DNA of 64,000 bases, from positions 776,364 through 840,363 of the forward strand of contig VWYX01000252.1 of assembly GCA_013396525.1 (NCBI GenBank), given 5' to 3'. Position numbers and translations under genes: made by a program. Positions 12,001-20,500 of this stretch are shown here, in pieces. Each line of letters starts with the position of its first letter. The stretch's first letter is position 1. The DNA comes from Chaetorhynchus papuensis (lineage: Eukaryota > Chordata > Aves > Passeriformes > Rhipiduridae). The notes beneath the pieces were generated by a model. It did not search any database. It worked only from the letters and a program-made list of their open reading frames with translations, and was not told where the DNA came from.

Positions 12001-15000
12001 CGGGTCTAACTCTTCTCCTTCTCCCTTGCCATGGATTTCTAGGAGTACATGAGGCTGTCTGACGTTTTCAGGTTCTGCAGTAATGCACATGGCCCCAGCC
12101 TGGACACTAAAGCTTCTGCTGCTGCCCCTGCTGCCGCTCAGCGCTCTTTCTTGCTTGCTGTACCTCCCACAGCTGACGAGGTACCTGCCCCAGAGCATGC
12201 TCAAGTTTGCTCCCTTGGGTTGCCCGCTGCATCCCAGGCGGTGAGGAAGCTGCGGACACATGGCCTCCCTGTGTGCCTTGGTGCTCGGAGTCCACATCTC
12301 TCTGGGGTCAGGACACTTGTCTGGCTGCAGCTGAGTGGGGAGCAGAGGCTCAAGCTGCCCAGTCTCCTTGCTGGGGTGCACTTCTTGCCTGCTCTGGATG
12401 TTGTGGCAGGGTTCGGGAGCAGAGTGGGTGCCCAGCAGTGGGAGGGTGGCCTTTTTGTCTGTTGGATGCAGTCCTGGCTGCTCGTCCCAAGTAAGGAGGA
12501 TGCAGAGCAGGCAGGGACCTGACCCAGTGCCCAGCACCAGGGTGGCTGCAGCACCAACTGCTTTTCCTCCCAGGACTATGAACTCTCCTTTGGGGGTTGG
12601 AGCTCATTCTGCGTATTCCTCTGTGCCTGCTTGCCCTTGCTCTTCTCCTGGTTTAATCTGCTTCTCTCTGCCCAGTATGTGACCACTGAGCAACTGTCGG
12701 GTATCCTGGGCAGTCTCCGCACCCCTGCTGCTTCCCTGCTGGGCTGTACCCCTCCGGCTCCTTCATCCTCAGGCAGTGCTCCTCCTCTTCCTCCTCTTCC
12801 ATCTCTCCCTTCTCCCTTCGTCTCTGCAGAGGTTGGTGCCCTGTTTCCCTCCCTTTGGCCCCTTGCACTGTCCCTGGGAGGTGATGGAGATGCACGGGAA
12901 GGGGTGAGCTGCAGATGGAGCTGAGCAGCAGCTTGGGCTCTTGACAATCCGCACACCCCTGGCAGGGGGTCTCTGTGCTTGATCAGTTCTCATGTCCTTG
13001 TGAACAGCAAACGGCTCCTACAGCTGCTGGGACTTAGCCAGGGAGTGCGCAGGACAGCCAGGGGTTTGCACGTTAAGTTCTGGGGGAATGGTGCAGGCAC
13101 AGGCAGGGATGCTCCAGCCTCTTCTCCGTGCATCTGTCCCTCTTGCTGCATTTGTCCTTCATCCTTTCTCATGCAGCCTCTCTCTCCAGATGGAGCAGCA
13201 GCTGTTGGGAGGCCCTGTGTGTCTCCCGGCTCTTGATTTAGAGAAGTGGTACCAGGAGGTTATGGCTGGCTTTGAGACCTCCTCTTCCTCTGTCTCTCCT
13301 CCTTCTTCCCCTCCTCCACTTCCAGCTAAAGCTCACTCCTCTCACAAGGCTCTCCAGGTAATCCTGGCTACCTGCTGCCGAGGTTCAGGCTTTGGGGCCG
13401 CTGGTTGCGGCAAAAGTGGGGCAATGTGGGGATGTTCCTGTGGACCCTGTACCCTGAGTGCTGCTGGGGCCCTGTCTGCCACAGCAGGCAAAGGCAGAGC
13501 AGACCTGTGGCCTCGGGCAGGCAATCTCTGCTTCCTCTTGCCTGCATCCCTGCTGGGACGGCACCAACACAGAGCAGGATCTGGGGAGGGTGAGCAGGGC
13601 TCAGCCCTGCTGACAGACAAGCCATCTGTCCAGGGTGCAGTTCCCCCACGTCCCTCTCACATCTGCATCTCTGTGCTCAGGTCTATCGTGCAAAAACAGA
13701 GGGTGGTGCTGGTGTCCTCACCCCTCGGATGAAGAGCGGGACCCCCTCGTCCTCACAGCTCAACCTCTCCGTGCTGGAGCGTAGCCCCTCACCCAAGGTA
13801 TGGCTGCCAGGGGGGACCCAGGCACCCTGGCCATGGCTCACACATGCCTGGTGCCAGCCCCCATCCCCATCCCTGCAGCTGACCACCTGCTGTCCTGCCC
13901 AGGGCCCCCCAAGCCCGGCAGGCAGCTTGTCCCGCAACCTGGTGGCCACGCTGCAGGACATCGAGACCAAGCGCCAGCTGGCCCTGCAGCAGAAGGGTGA
14001 GCTCTGGCTCTGCATCCTGGCTGTATGGGGTGGTGGGACTTCGGGAGACGCTATCTCTGCTGCCCCTTGGGCAATGGAGAGGGGAGAGCCTGGCTGAGGG
14101 TGGCAGCAGCAGCAGCAGTGCTCTGGCAGGATGCAGTGCCTCTCTCATGGTCTCTTGCTTTTCCCCCCTCTCTTTCCTCCTGACCCCTCCACCTGACGGC
14201 CTGTCTCCAGCCGAGCTGCTCCCAGCAGAGCCCTTGCAGCCAGGCGATCCACCAGGTAGAGATGTGGGGTGACTTGGACTGCCTAGAGCAGCCCAGAGGC
14301 AGCAGCATGGCTGTTTGCTGGCACCTTCTGCCATATATAAGAGGGGCATGACCAGTCCAGGACCCCAGGTGCATATTGACATCTGCTTAGGGACAACCCT
14401 CTGCATCCCTAACCTGCTAAAGCTTTGCCCAGCCTGTTCCTACCAGCCTGGCGCACGTGCCCCCCTGCTCCTGCCCAGACAGATTGCTGTGCTTGCCGGA
14501 GAGTTGCGACAGCAGCTCCCACCTCTGCCCCTACCATGCCTTCGTGGCTCCAGCAGCGCCTGTAGTGTCTTCTGCCTGTACCACCCCCCCTTCGTCCACC
14601 ATGATGCGGCTCTGAGTGTGGCACATTTAACTTGACATTGTCACCTTCCCATGGCACAGGTCAGCAGGTGATTGAGGAGCAGAAACGGCGGCTCGCAGAG
14701 CTGAAGCAGAAAGCAGCTGCTGAGGCACAGTCCCAGTGGGAAGCCCTGCATGGGCAGCCCCCCTTCCCCACTGCCTTCCCCCGGCTCGTGCACCATTCCA
14801 TCCTCCACCACCACCGTCCCCATGGTGCCGGGCCCCGGGCTGAGGAGCTGGACCATGCATATGACACGCTCAGCCTGGAGAGCTCAGACAGCGTGGAGAC
14901 CAGCATCTCCCTTGGCAACAACTCTGCATGCTCACCTGACAACATCTCCAGGTAACCCTGGGGCCAGCTTGTCTGGCCGGAGGACAACTTGCTCTGCTGG

Positions 15001-16311
15001 TGTGCTGCTGGCTCAAGGTCCTTCCTGCTGGGGCAGCAGCTGTGGCTGTCTTGCAGTGCCAGCGGGATGGAGACAGGGAAGATTGAGGAGATGGAGAAGA
15101 TGCTGAAGGAGGCACACGAGGAGAAGTCGCGGTTGATGGAGTCTCGGGTGAGTGGGGGTCCAGCACCGTGGCTGGACGGCAAGCAGGTTTCCAGTCCCTG
15201 GGGCTGAACGCCTGTGCGTGCCGGCAGGAGCGGGAAATGGAGCTGCGTCAACAGGCGCTGGAGGATGAGCGCTGGCGCCGGGAGCAGCTGGAACGCCGAC
15301 TGCAGGATGAGACTGTGCGGCGGCAGAAGCTGGTGGAGAAGGAGGTCAAACTGCGGGAGAAGCACTTCTCACAGGTGCGAGGCAGGCTGCCATCCCCTTC
15401 TCCCAGCCTGGACATTGAGGCACACCCAGCTTGCTCCTGATGTTCCAGCTCGCAGTAGGGGGATGTGGGTCTTGTTACCATTGGTGGGCTTTGCAGGGCT
15501 GTGTTGCTTTTCCAGGCTCGTCCCCTGACACGGTACCTCCCCATCCGCAAAGAGGATTTCAACCTGCGGCTGCACATCGAGTCCTCAGGCCACAACGTTG
15601 ACACCTGCTACCACATCATCCTGACAGAGAAGATGTGCAAGGGCTACCTGGTCAAGATGGGCGGGAAGATCAAATCGTGGAAGAAGCGTTGGTTTGTCTT
15701 TGACCGCATGAAGCGCACCTTCTCATACTACGTGGGTGAGTCCCTATGCCGCCTCGCGTCCTCCCCCCGTGCCCTCGCCCACGGTCAACAACGGTTCCCT
15801 CTCTTGGGCAGATAAACATGAGACGAAGCTGAAGGGTGTTATCTACTTCCAAGCCATTGAAGAGGTTTACTATGACCACCTCCGCAGTGCTGCAAAGGTG
15901 AGAGCCGGGCACTGCCACTGCTCCGGTGTCCACTGGGAGCCCCCGTGGGCATCCCCATTCCTCCTGCATTGTCCTCTGACACGCAGGTAGGAGTTAGTAT
16001 GGCAGTGCATGCCAGGGATGCTCCTGGAATGGTCCATGGCCCCTGATGGTGCCAGCTTCCCTTCCTGACAAGGGCAGGACCCCACTGCTGGGTTTTGTGG
16101 GGGGACAAGGAGGGGATTGCTGCTGCTCAGAGGGGGCCAGAGTGCTGATTCCATCCTCCCTCCCCTCCAGAGCCCCAACCCCGCGCTCACTTTCTGTGTC
16201 AAGACCCACGACCGACTCTACTACATGGTGGCACCCTCAGCCGAGGCCATGCGCATCTGGATGGATGTCATTGTCACTGGGGCAGAGGGCTATACCCAGT
16301 TCATGAACTGA
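53..16311 (+). CDS. PHLDB1: PHLDB1 (LL5-alpha): FHA and PH domain cortical scaffold
   Basis: Core coding exons: 53-112, 551-674, 743-913, 2720-2845, 4203-5287, 6027-6269, 6342-6479, 6606-6743, 10038-10193, 10313-10423, 10583-10672, 13190-13357, 13681-13797, 13903-13996, 14660-14951, 15057-15147, 15228-15374, 15516-15735, 15812-15897, 16171-16311. They total 3798 nt, giving 1265 residues. The ATG at 53 (CACCATGG context) gives a 20-residue first exon, as in mammals; an in-frame ATG at 17 has a weaker context. Seen: an FHA domain at about residues 62-135 (RTTIG, GPGLAPQHCYIEN, NACAIDG), a Ser/Pro-rich middle in the large 1085-nt exon ending in RKNSITEISDNEDELLEYH, long coiled coils, and a C-terminal PH domain from about 1160 (GYLVKMGGKIKSWKKRWFVFD) to the end GYTQFMN. 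The family binds phosphoinositides and anchors microtubule plus-end and adhesion complexes at the basal cortex. The acceptor of exon 13903 could instead be at 13879, in frame. Noncoding first exons lie left of the window. Cassette exons are listed separately. Confidence 0.96.
1190..1760 (+). promoter_or_regulatory. CpG-rich block inside PHLDB1 intron 3, possible internal promoter
   Basis: This stretch is far richer in CpG than the flanking intron. It carries Sp1-like GC boxes and a run of five CGG triplets at about 1438-1456, followed at once by a consensus splice donor (GAG|GTGAGT, donor G at 1462). A GC-rich segment ending in a good donor is what a noncoding first exon looks like. It could start a shorter PHLDB1 transcript that splices to the exon at 2720 and lacks the N-terminus. 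No TATA box or coding ATG is evident. Confidence 0.5.
5646..5779. promoter_or_regulatory. Enhancer-like cluster in PHLDB1 intron: MEF2 site and paired AP-1 sites
   Basis: Positions 5646-5655 read CTATATTTAG, a full MEF2 consensus. TGACTCA at 5748-5754 and TGAGTCA at 5773-5779 are two perfect AP-1 sites in opposite orientation, 18 bases apart. The cluster lies in the intron between the large Ser/Pro-rich exon and the exon at 6027. Function is inferred from motifs only. Confidence 0.35.
8129..8141 (+). promoter_or_regulatory. NF-E2/Maf-type site in PHLDB1 intron
   Basis: The 13-mer TGCTGACTCATCA matches the Maf-extended AP-1 (NF-E2/MARE) consensus at nearly every position. It lies about 0.5 kb upstream of the cassette exon at 8687. 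This is motif evidence only. Confidence 0.25.
8606..8660 (+). repeat. Long T/C-rich tract before PHLDB1 cassette exon
   Basis: An almost uninterrupted pyrimidine tract, including about 20 consecutive T, ends some 25 bases before the acceptor of the exon at 8687. It probably serves as an over-long polypyrimidine tract and may bind PTB-type splicing regulators. Confidence 0.7.
8687..8815 (+). CDS. PHLDB1: PHLDB1 cassette exon (43 residues, coiled coil)
   Basis: The sequence is bounded by ATTCAG and a weak donor (AGG|GTCAGT). It is 129 nt long, phase 0 at both ends, and open throughout. It begins ERAKVDAERKELEQLRVLY and ends MREQLREQMRR, a heptad-like charged helix that would extend the surrounding coiled coil. 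It sits between exons ending at 6743 and starting at 10038, which join in frame without it. The weak donor and odd pyrimidine tract point to regulated inclusion. Confidence 0.8.
8994..9047 (+). repeat. 24-bp minisatellite, two full units plus the start of a third
   Basis: Two adjacent 24-base units (8994-9017 and 9018-9041), each beginning ACCGGCTC and containing GCAGAGCTCCTCGG, differ at only two positions. The first bases of a third copy (ACCGGG) follow. The array is GC-rich and intronic in PHLDB1, just after a GC-rich segment with a possible donor at 8959 (CTG|GTAAGC). Confidence 0.85.
11182..11304 (+). CDS. PHLDB1: PHLDB1 candidate cassette exon A (41 residues)
   Basis: This open 123-nt segment has phase 0 at both ends, acceptor CAACAG and donor GAG|GTAACT. 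It begins ETLHISETYELLEGTKPL and ends TYSYPKAQE. It lies between the constitutive exons ending at 10672 and starting at 13190. Mammalian PHLDB1, as I recall the principal isoform, joins the equivalents of those exons directly, so this looks like an alternative exon. The first third looks structured and the rest is Ala/Pro/Ser-rich. Confidence 0.6.
12043..12180 (+). CDS. PHLDB1: PHLDB1 candidate cassette exon B (46 residues)
   Basis: This open 138-nt segment has phase 0 at both ends, acceptor TTTCTAG and donor GAG|GTACCT. It begins EYMRLSDVFRFCSN and continues into an Ala-rich stretch ending PPTADE. It is in frame with cassette exon A before it and cassette exon C after it. The reading frame also stays open beyond the donor, so splicing at 12180 is an inference. 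Confidence 0.55.
12676..12903 (+). CDS. PHLDB1: PHLDB1 candidate cassette exon C (76 residues)
   Basis: This open 228-nt segment has phase 0 at both ends, acceptor TGCCCAG and donor GGG|GTGAGC. It begins YVTTEQLSGILGSLRTPAAS and continues into a Pro/Ser/Leu-rich low-complexity stretch. The motif at its start (Y-V/M-x, then a short hydrophobic helix) resembles the start of exon B, as if the two were related modules. An internal AG at about 12829 could also serve as an acceptor. Confidence 0.5.
14211..14255 (+). CDS. PHLDB1: PHLDB1 candidate 45-nt microexon
   Basis: This short segment has acceptor GTCTCCAG and donor CAG|GTAGAG. Its length is a multiple of three and its phase (2 bases in, 1 base out) fits exactly between the exon ending at 13996 and the exon starting at 14660. 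It would insert AELLPAEPLQPGDPP. The pyrimidine tract before it is strong. Inclusion needs transcript support. Confidence 0.45.
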
Positions 16312-17130
16312 GGAGGGGTGCTGCGCATCCCAGATCCACCAGCTGGATGGACTTCTGAGCGTCCCAAGCGGCAAGGAGCTCCTGGGGGGGACCATGGTCC
16401 CTGCTGCGCCTCATGCCACAGGCTGTGCACACCACGTTCGTGGACCTGCTTTGGGCCCGGCTGGGTGGTACTGAGTGTTGCCTGTTCAGGCAAGGGAATA
16501 AGTTTTTTTTATGTTGACTTTTTAAAAAACTTTATTGGAACAATATCAAAGTGCTGAAATGTAAAAAGCTGCCAAAGACCTGCTGGGGCCTGAGCTTTCT
16601 GCCTTGGGGAGGTGCTAGTTTTGAGGCTGATGCTGGTAGTTACTGCCATAGTGTTCCAGGGAAGGGGACGGTGAGGTCATGCTGTGCTGCCAGCTGGCTC
16701 CATGTGGCCAGGACCCCCCGCTGTGGTAGACTCAGGCCCCTCTTTGTAAACCTTTTGTAAGTTCGGATCGTTGTCCCCCCTGTGCCGGGGCCAGATGGGG
16801 ACTGCGGTGCGGACTGCCCAGTCATAAAGCATTTCGTGAACCAGGCTCTCCCTTCTGTGTGGCCTCTGAACTGGCAGCACGTTCCAGACAGACCAGAGTC
16901 TGCCTCTGGGCTGGGGGGACGGACGGGGGGCACTGGGCAGGGGCTGGGGCCCCTTGGGGCTCACTGGGAGTGAGCTGAGGGGCACGGCACCGTCCATGAG
17001 AGATTGTGGGGGCCGCGGGCAGGTGCAGGAGAGAGCAGGAGGAAGCGGCCGGATGGGCGGGACGGGGATGCGCCCGTGGACGGGGCAGAGCCCGGGAAAG
17101 GGCGGGGCTGGGGACGCGCCGGGCCGGGGA
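16312..17130 (+). other. PHLDB1 3' untranslated region and spacer to HYOU1
   Basis: There is no coding sequence here. I see no canonical AATAAA on the + strand; ATAAAG at 16823-16828 is the best candidate signal. An AATAAA on the - strand near 16533 has no gene to serve. The PHLDB1 stop and the HYOU1 start are only about 1.2 kb apart. Confidence 0.6.
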
Positions 17131-17318
17131 CTCTCGGCCGCCAGGGGGCGCACTGTGCTGCCGGGTCGCACGTGGCTCGGTTGCCGTGCGGCGCGCGCGC
17201 AAGCGCACGCGTGATGCCAGCACGCGCGCCGCTCGGGCGGGCCCCGCGGCCCCGCCCTCGATATTCTCGGCCAATGCGGTCGCGGCTCCCGTTCGTGACC
17301 GCTTCCGGCTTCCCTCGA

Positions 17319-17329
17319 CGTGGCCCAAT
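17319..17329 (-). promoter_or_regulatory. ERSE-II element in the HYOU1 promoter
   Basis: Read on the - strand this is ATTGG-G-CCACG, a perfect match to the ER stress response element II consensus ATTGG-N-CCACG bound by NF-Y with ATF6 or XBP1. It lies 208 bases upstream of the HYOU1 ATG. The overlapping + strand CGACGTGG is one base from the XBP1/ATF6 UPRE core. Confidence 0.8.
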
Positions 17330-17381
17330 GGGCGCGCGCGCGCTGCGGGATTGGCGCGCGGGGCTGGCTCTGACAGCCGCG

Positions 17382-17400
17382 CCAATGGGCGCGTGCCGCG
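17382..17400 (+). promoter_or_regulatory. ERSE-like element (CCAAT-N9-CCGCG)
   Basis: CCAAT is followed after exactly nine GC-rich bases by CCGCG, one base away from the ERSE consensus CCAAT-N9-CCACG. The spacing and orientation are right for NF-Y plus ATF6, though the mismatch lies in the ATF6 half. Confidence 0.45.
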
Positions 17401-17536
17401 TGCAGCGGGGGCGGGGCCAGACGGCGGGGCCGCCGCGGCGGGGCTGCTCCGCGCGCCGGGTCGGGCCGAGCCGAGTCCAGCCGAGTCCAGCGGGGCCGTG
17501 CTAAGCTGAGCCGAGGCCAGCCGAGCGGTGCCGAGC

Positions 17537-20500
17537 ATGGCGCGGTTGCCCGGCTGGGCGCTGCCCTGGCTGCTTCTCTTCTGGCTTCTGCCCGCCGCAG
17601 GTACGTGCGGGGCGGTGCGGGGAGGCGGCGGCTCTCCGGGCTCTCCCAGCCTGGGTCGGGACGCCGGCGGTGCGGGGCCGGCGGGGAGGAGCGGCCGGTG
17701 CTTAAGTGCCGCCCCAGCGCCCTGTCCGGGCCCGTCCTTTTCTTGGCCGCCCACACCGGGAGCACGTTCTCACCGAGGGTTTGTTTCCAGAGCCGGTGGC
17801 GGTGATGTCAGTGGACGTGGGCAGCGAGTCGATGAAGATCGCCATCGTGAAGCCCGGGGTGCCCATGGAGATCGTCTTGAACAAGTGAGCTGTTCAGCGC
17901 GCCCAGTGCTGCTGCGGGAGGTGTACCGGAGGGGATCCGGTCTGTCCTGCCGCGGTTGTAGCCCCATCACCAGCGGCGGGAGCGGGCGGGAGATGAGGGT
18001 CGCTGGGACTCTGCCATCCCTGTTCCTCTGTTGCCAGAGGAAGGCTCACATCCTCCCACGCAGGGTTGTGGCTCACTCTTGCCCCAGCTGGGCAGCTGCG
18101 GGGCATCGTCCAGAGCAGTTTGTTGTCTCACCTTTGAGGTGTTTGGGTGCGTTTTGGGTGCCTTTCGAGCGAGTGCCGAAAGCCCACGTGGTTAAGGACA
18201 CGTTGTGGTGTAAATCTAAAAGGGCACTCAGTTCCCACCTGTCCCCGATTCTTAGTTCCCCACAAGGGAGCCCAGGGCCAGATTTGTTTTGCTGCAGCTG
18301 TTCAGAGCCCACACTTGTAACACGGGTAAACCTCTTCTTGCATTCAGCTGCTGCTGCTGCTGCAGCCCGTCCTCAAGCCACTGAGTGAAGAATCTGCAGG
18401 TGAGAGAGGACATGTGATCAGGAACGTCCTCGGTTTCTGGGAGTTTGGAGATAACAAGGAGATTTCTCACCCACCTCCCTGGAATTCGGCAGGCATAGAT
18501 AGTATGAGGGAACTGTCTTGCCTTGCTTATGGGTGGAGGAAAGCAAAAATAAAGTCTTACCAAAGCACTGGAGGGAGTGGGGGAGCCCCTCAGCTGAGAA
18601 GGGGCTGGCCCCCCTCTCCACAGCAGGTATCCACGCACCTTCCCTTAGTCCTTCTGGAATGGGAACAACATCCTTCTTCCCTGGAAACTGGAACGTTCAC
18701 CTTTTTCAATTGGTTTATTCCTCTCTCTCTCCTCAGGGAGTCACGAAGGAAAACACCCGTGGCTGTTTCTTTGAAAGAGAACGAACGTCTCTTTGGTGAT
18801 AGCGCGCTGGGGATGGTAAGAGTTCCTGTTCGCAGAATACATGTACCCCACATTGTGATAAACGTGCAAGCCAGTGTTTTGTTGTTGTCCTGTGCTTCTC
18901 ATCTCCTTGATGTGTTATTGGCTCTGTGTAGTGGCTGTGTGCTTCTACTCCCATAGCAAGAGTTGTTCCCCGCGTAGTCTGGGAAGGGTTGGTTTGAGAA
19001 CAGCGTAGCTGAAGGAATGCAAGTGGGTGATGTGGGTTGTTTTTGTTTTTTTTTTCTGCAGTCCATAAGGACACCCAAGGCCGCATTCCGATACTTCCAG
19101 GATCTGCTGGGTAAGCGGATTGATAATCCCCACGTGGCGCTGTACCAGTCCCGATTCCCAGAGCATGAGCTGGTGAAGGATGAGACAAGACAGACTGTTA
19201 TCTTCAAGTTGTCCCCGTAAGTGGCTGCTTTTAGGTTCTTTGTGGGATGGGCTTTGGCTGCCAGGCTTCCGCAGCTCACTGTTCATGCCATAATTTTCTT
19301 TCCCATTGTAGAACAATACAGTATTCTCCTGAGGAGATGCTGGGGATGGTCCTGAACTATTCACGTGGTCTGGCTGAGGAATTTGCAGGTTGGAAGGATT
19401 TAGCTTTTTCTTGTTTGTGTGTATATGTGTTTGTCCATTATAGGATTTGAGTAGAAATCAAAAGCGTTCAGAAACCCAGGGTTTTTAGAAACAGGATGTT
19501 GGTTCTCTTCAGCTGTAGCCTGTCAGCAAGACTTATCAGCTATCCAGTTATCATTTGTTTCTAATATGATGCATGTATTATCTTAATCCTACTCTTGGGG
19601 GCAGACACCCCATTTACCACCTAGCCTTGCAATGAGGGAGCCTTACAGGCCGTCTCTGGAGAAAAGTGTTTTCTTTCTCATGTGTGCTCAGAGTGGAGGC
19701 ACATGGGAGGTGGCTGCAGGGGAAGGTGGAAGTGGCTCTGTGAAGGCTATGCTGTAGCTGTTCTGGGTGGAGACTTGTTGCTGGAGCTGAACTAAAAGAG
19801 CAAAAAGGGCCCTTTACTGTGAAACTTGCTAACAGGGCAGCGGCTGTCATGCATATTTTGTGCTCTGTCGCTAATGAAACACCATAGTAATGAAAACTGG
19901 AGGCTTTGTCATGTGGTCGGGGACACTAGAGCCAGTCCAAAGACTTTCTACTGGAGAGTGAATATGATCTGGTGACAATGAAAGGCTCCATGAATATAGT
20001 ATTTGTTGAAATGGAAGGCTACCCAGAGCATCTGAGAGTATCCTGACACGTGAAAGAGATGCCAGTAGACTTGTGCGAATATGCCAGGTCAGGATACAGA
20101 GATTCGTCCCTAGGGATCCTGGCTGCTGCTGCGGGATTACATTCTGTACAAGTCTTCACCTTGGGTCTTCTGGGTTTGCTGCTGTCACTCCGTCTCAACA
20201 AGTCTTTGCATGTGGCTACACTGATGCGGGGTTCCCTGCAACTGTTTCAGAGCAGCCCATCAAAGATGCAGTGATCACAGTCCCCGCCTATTTCAACCAA
20301 GCAGAGAGGAGAGCAGTTCTGCATGCTGCCCGCATGGCTGACCTCAAGGTGCTGCAGCTGATCAACGACAACACGGCTGTAGCATTGAACTATGGGGTTT
20401 TCAGGAGGAAAGACATCAATGCCACGGCACAGGTAGGTGCATTTGGGAGATGCGGAGAGTCCTGCCAAGTCGCCCGCATGCAGGGGAGAAAGTGCTGCAG

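Larger units (their letters stand above)
17131..17536 (+). promoter_or_regulatory. HYOU1: HYOU1 CpG-island promoter and 5' UTR
   Basis: This is a very CpG-dense region without a clear TATA box. It has three CCAAT boxes (17271, 17325, 17382) and ER-stress elements, which are listed separately. The last 75 bases before the ATG are a degenerate repeat built on GCCGAG and TCCAGCCGAG; it contains no ATG, so there is no upstream ORF there. Stress-induced transcription by ATF6 and XBP1 is the expected control for this gene. Confidence 0.85.

Noticed and set aside
16532..16538. AATAAA on the - strand downstream of PHLDB1
   Set aside because: No - strand gene lies upstream of it; the surrounding T/A runs explain the match.
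16677..17765. Long Pro/Arg/Ala-rich ORFs on the - strand over the HYOU1 promoter
   Set aside because: CpG-island composition yields long frames on both strands; the frame overlaps HYOU1 exon 1 and shows no recognisable domain.
18347..18362. CTG repeat as a coding polyglutamine or polyleucine tract
   Set aside because: It lies in a HYOU1 intron and is only about five units long.
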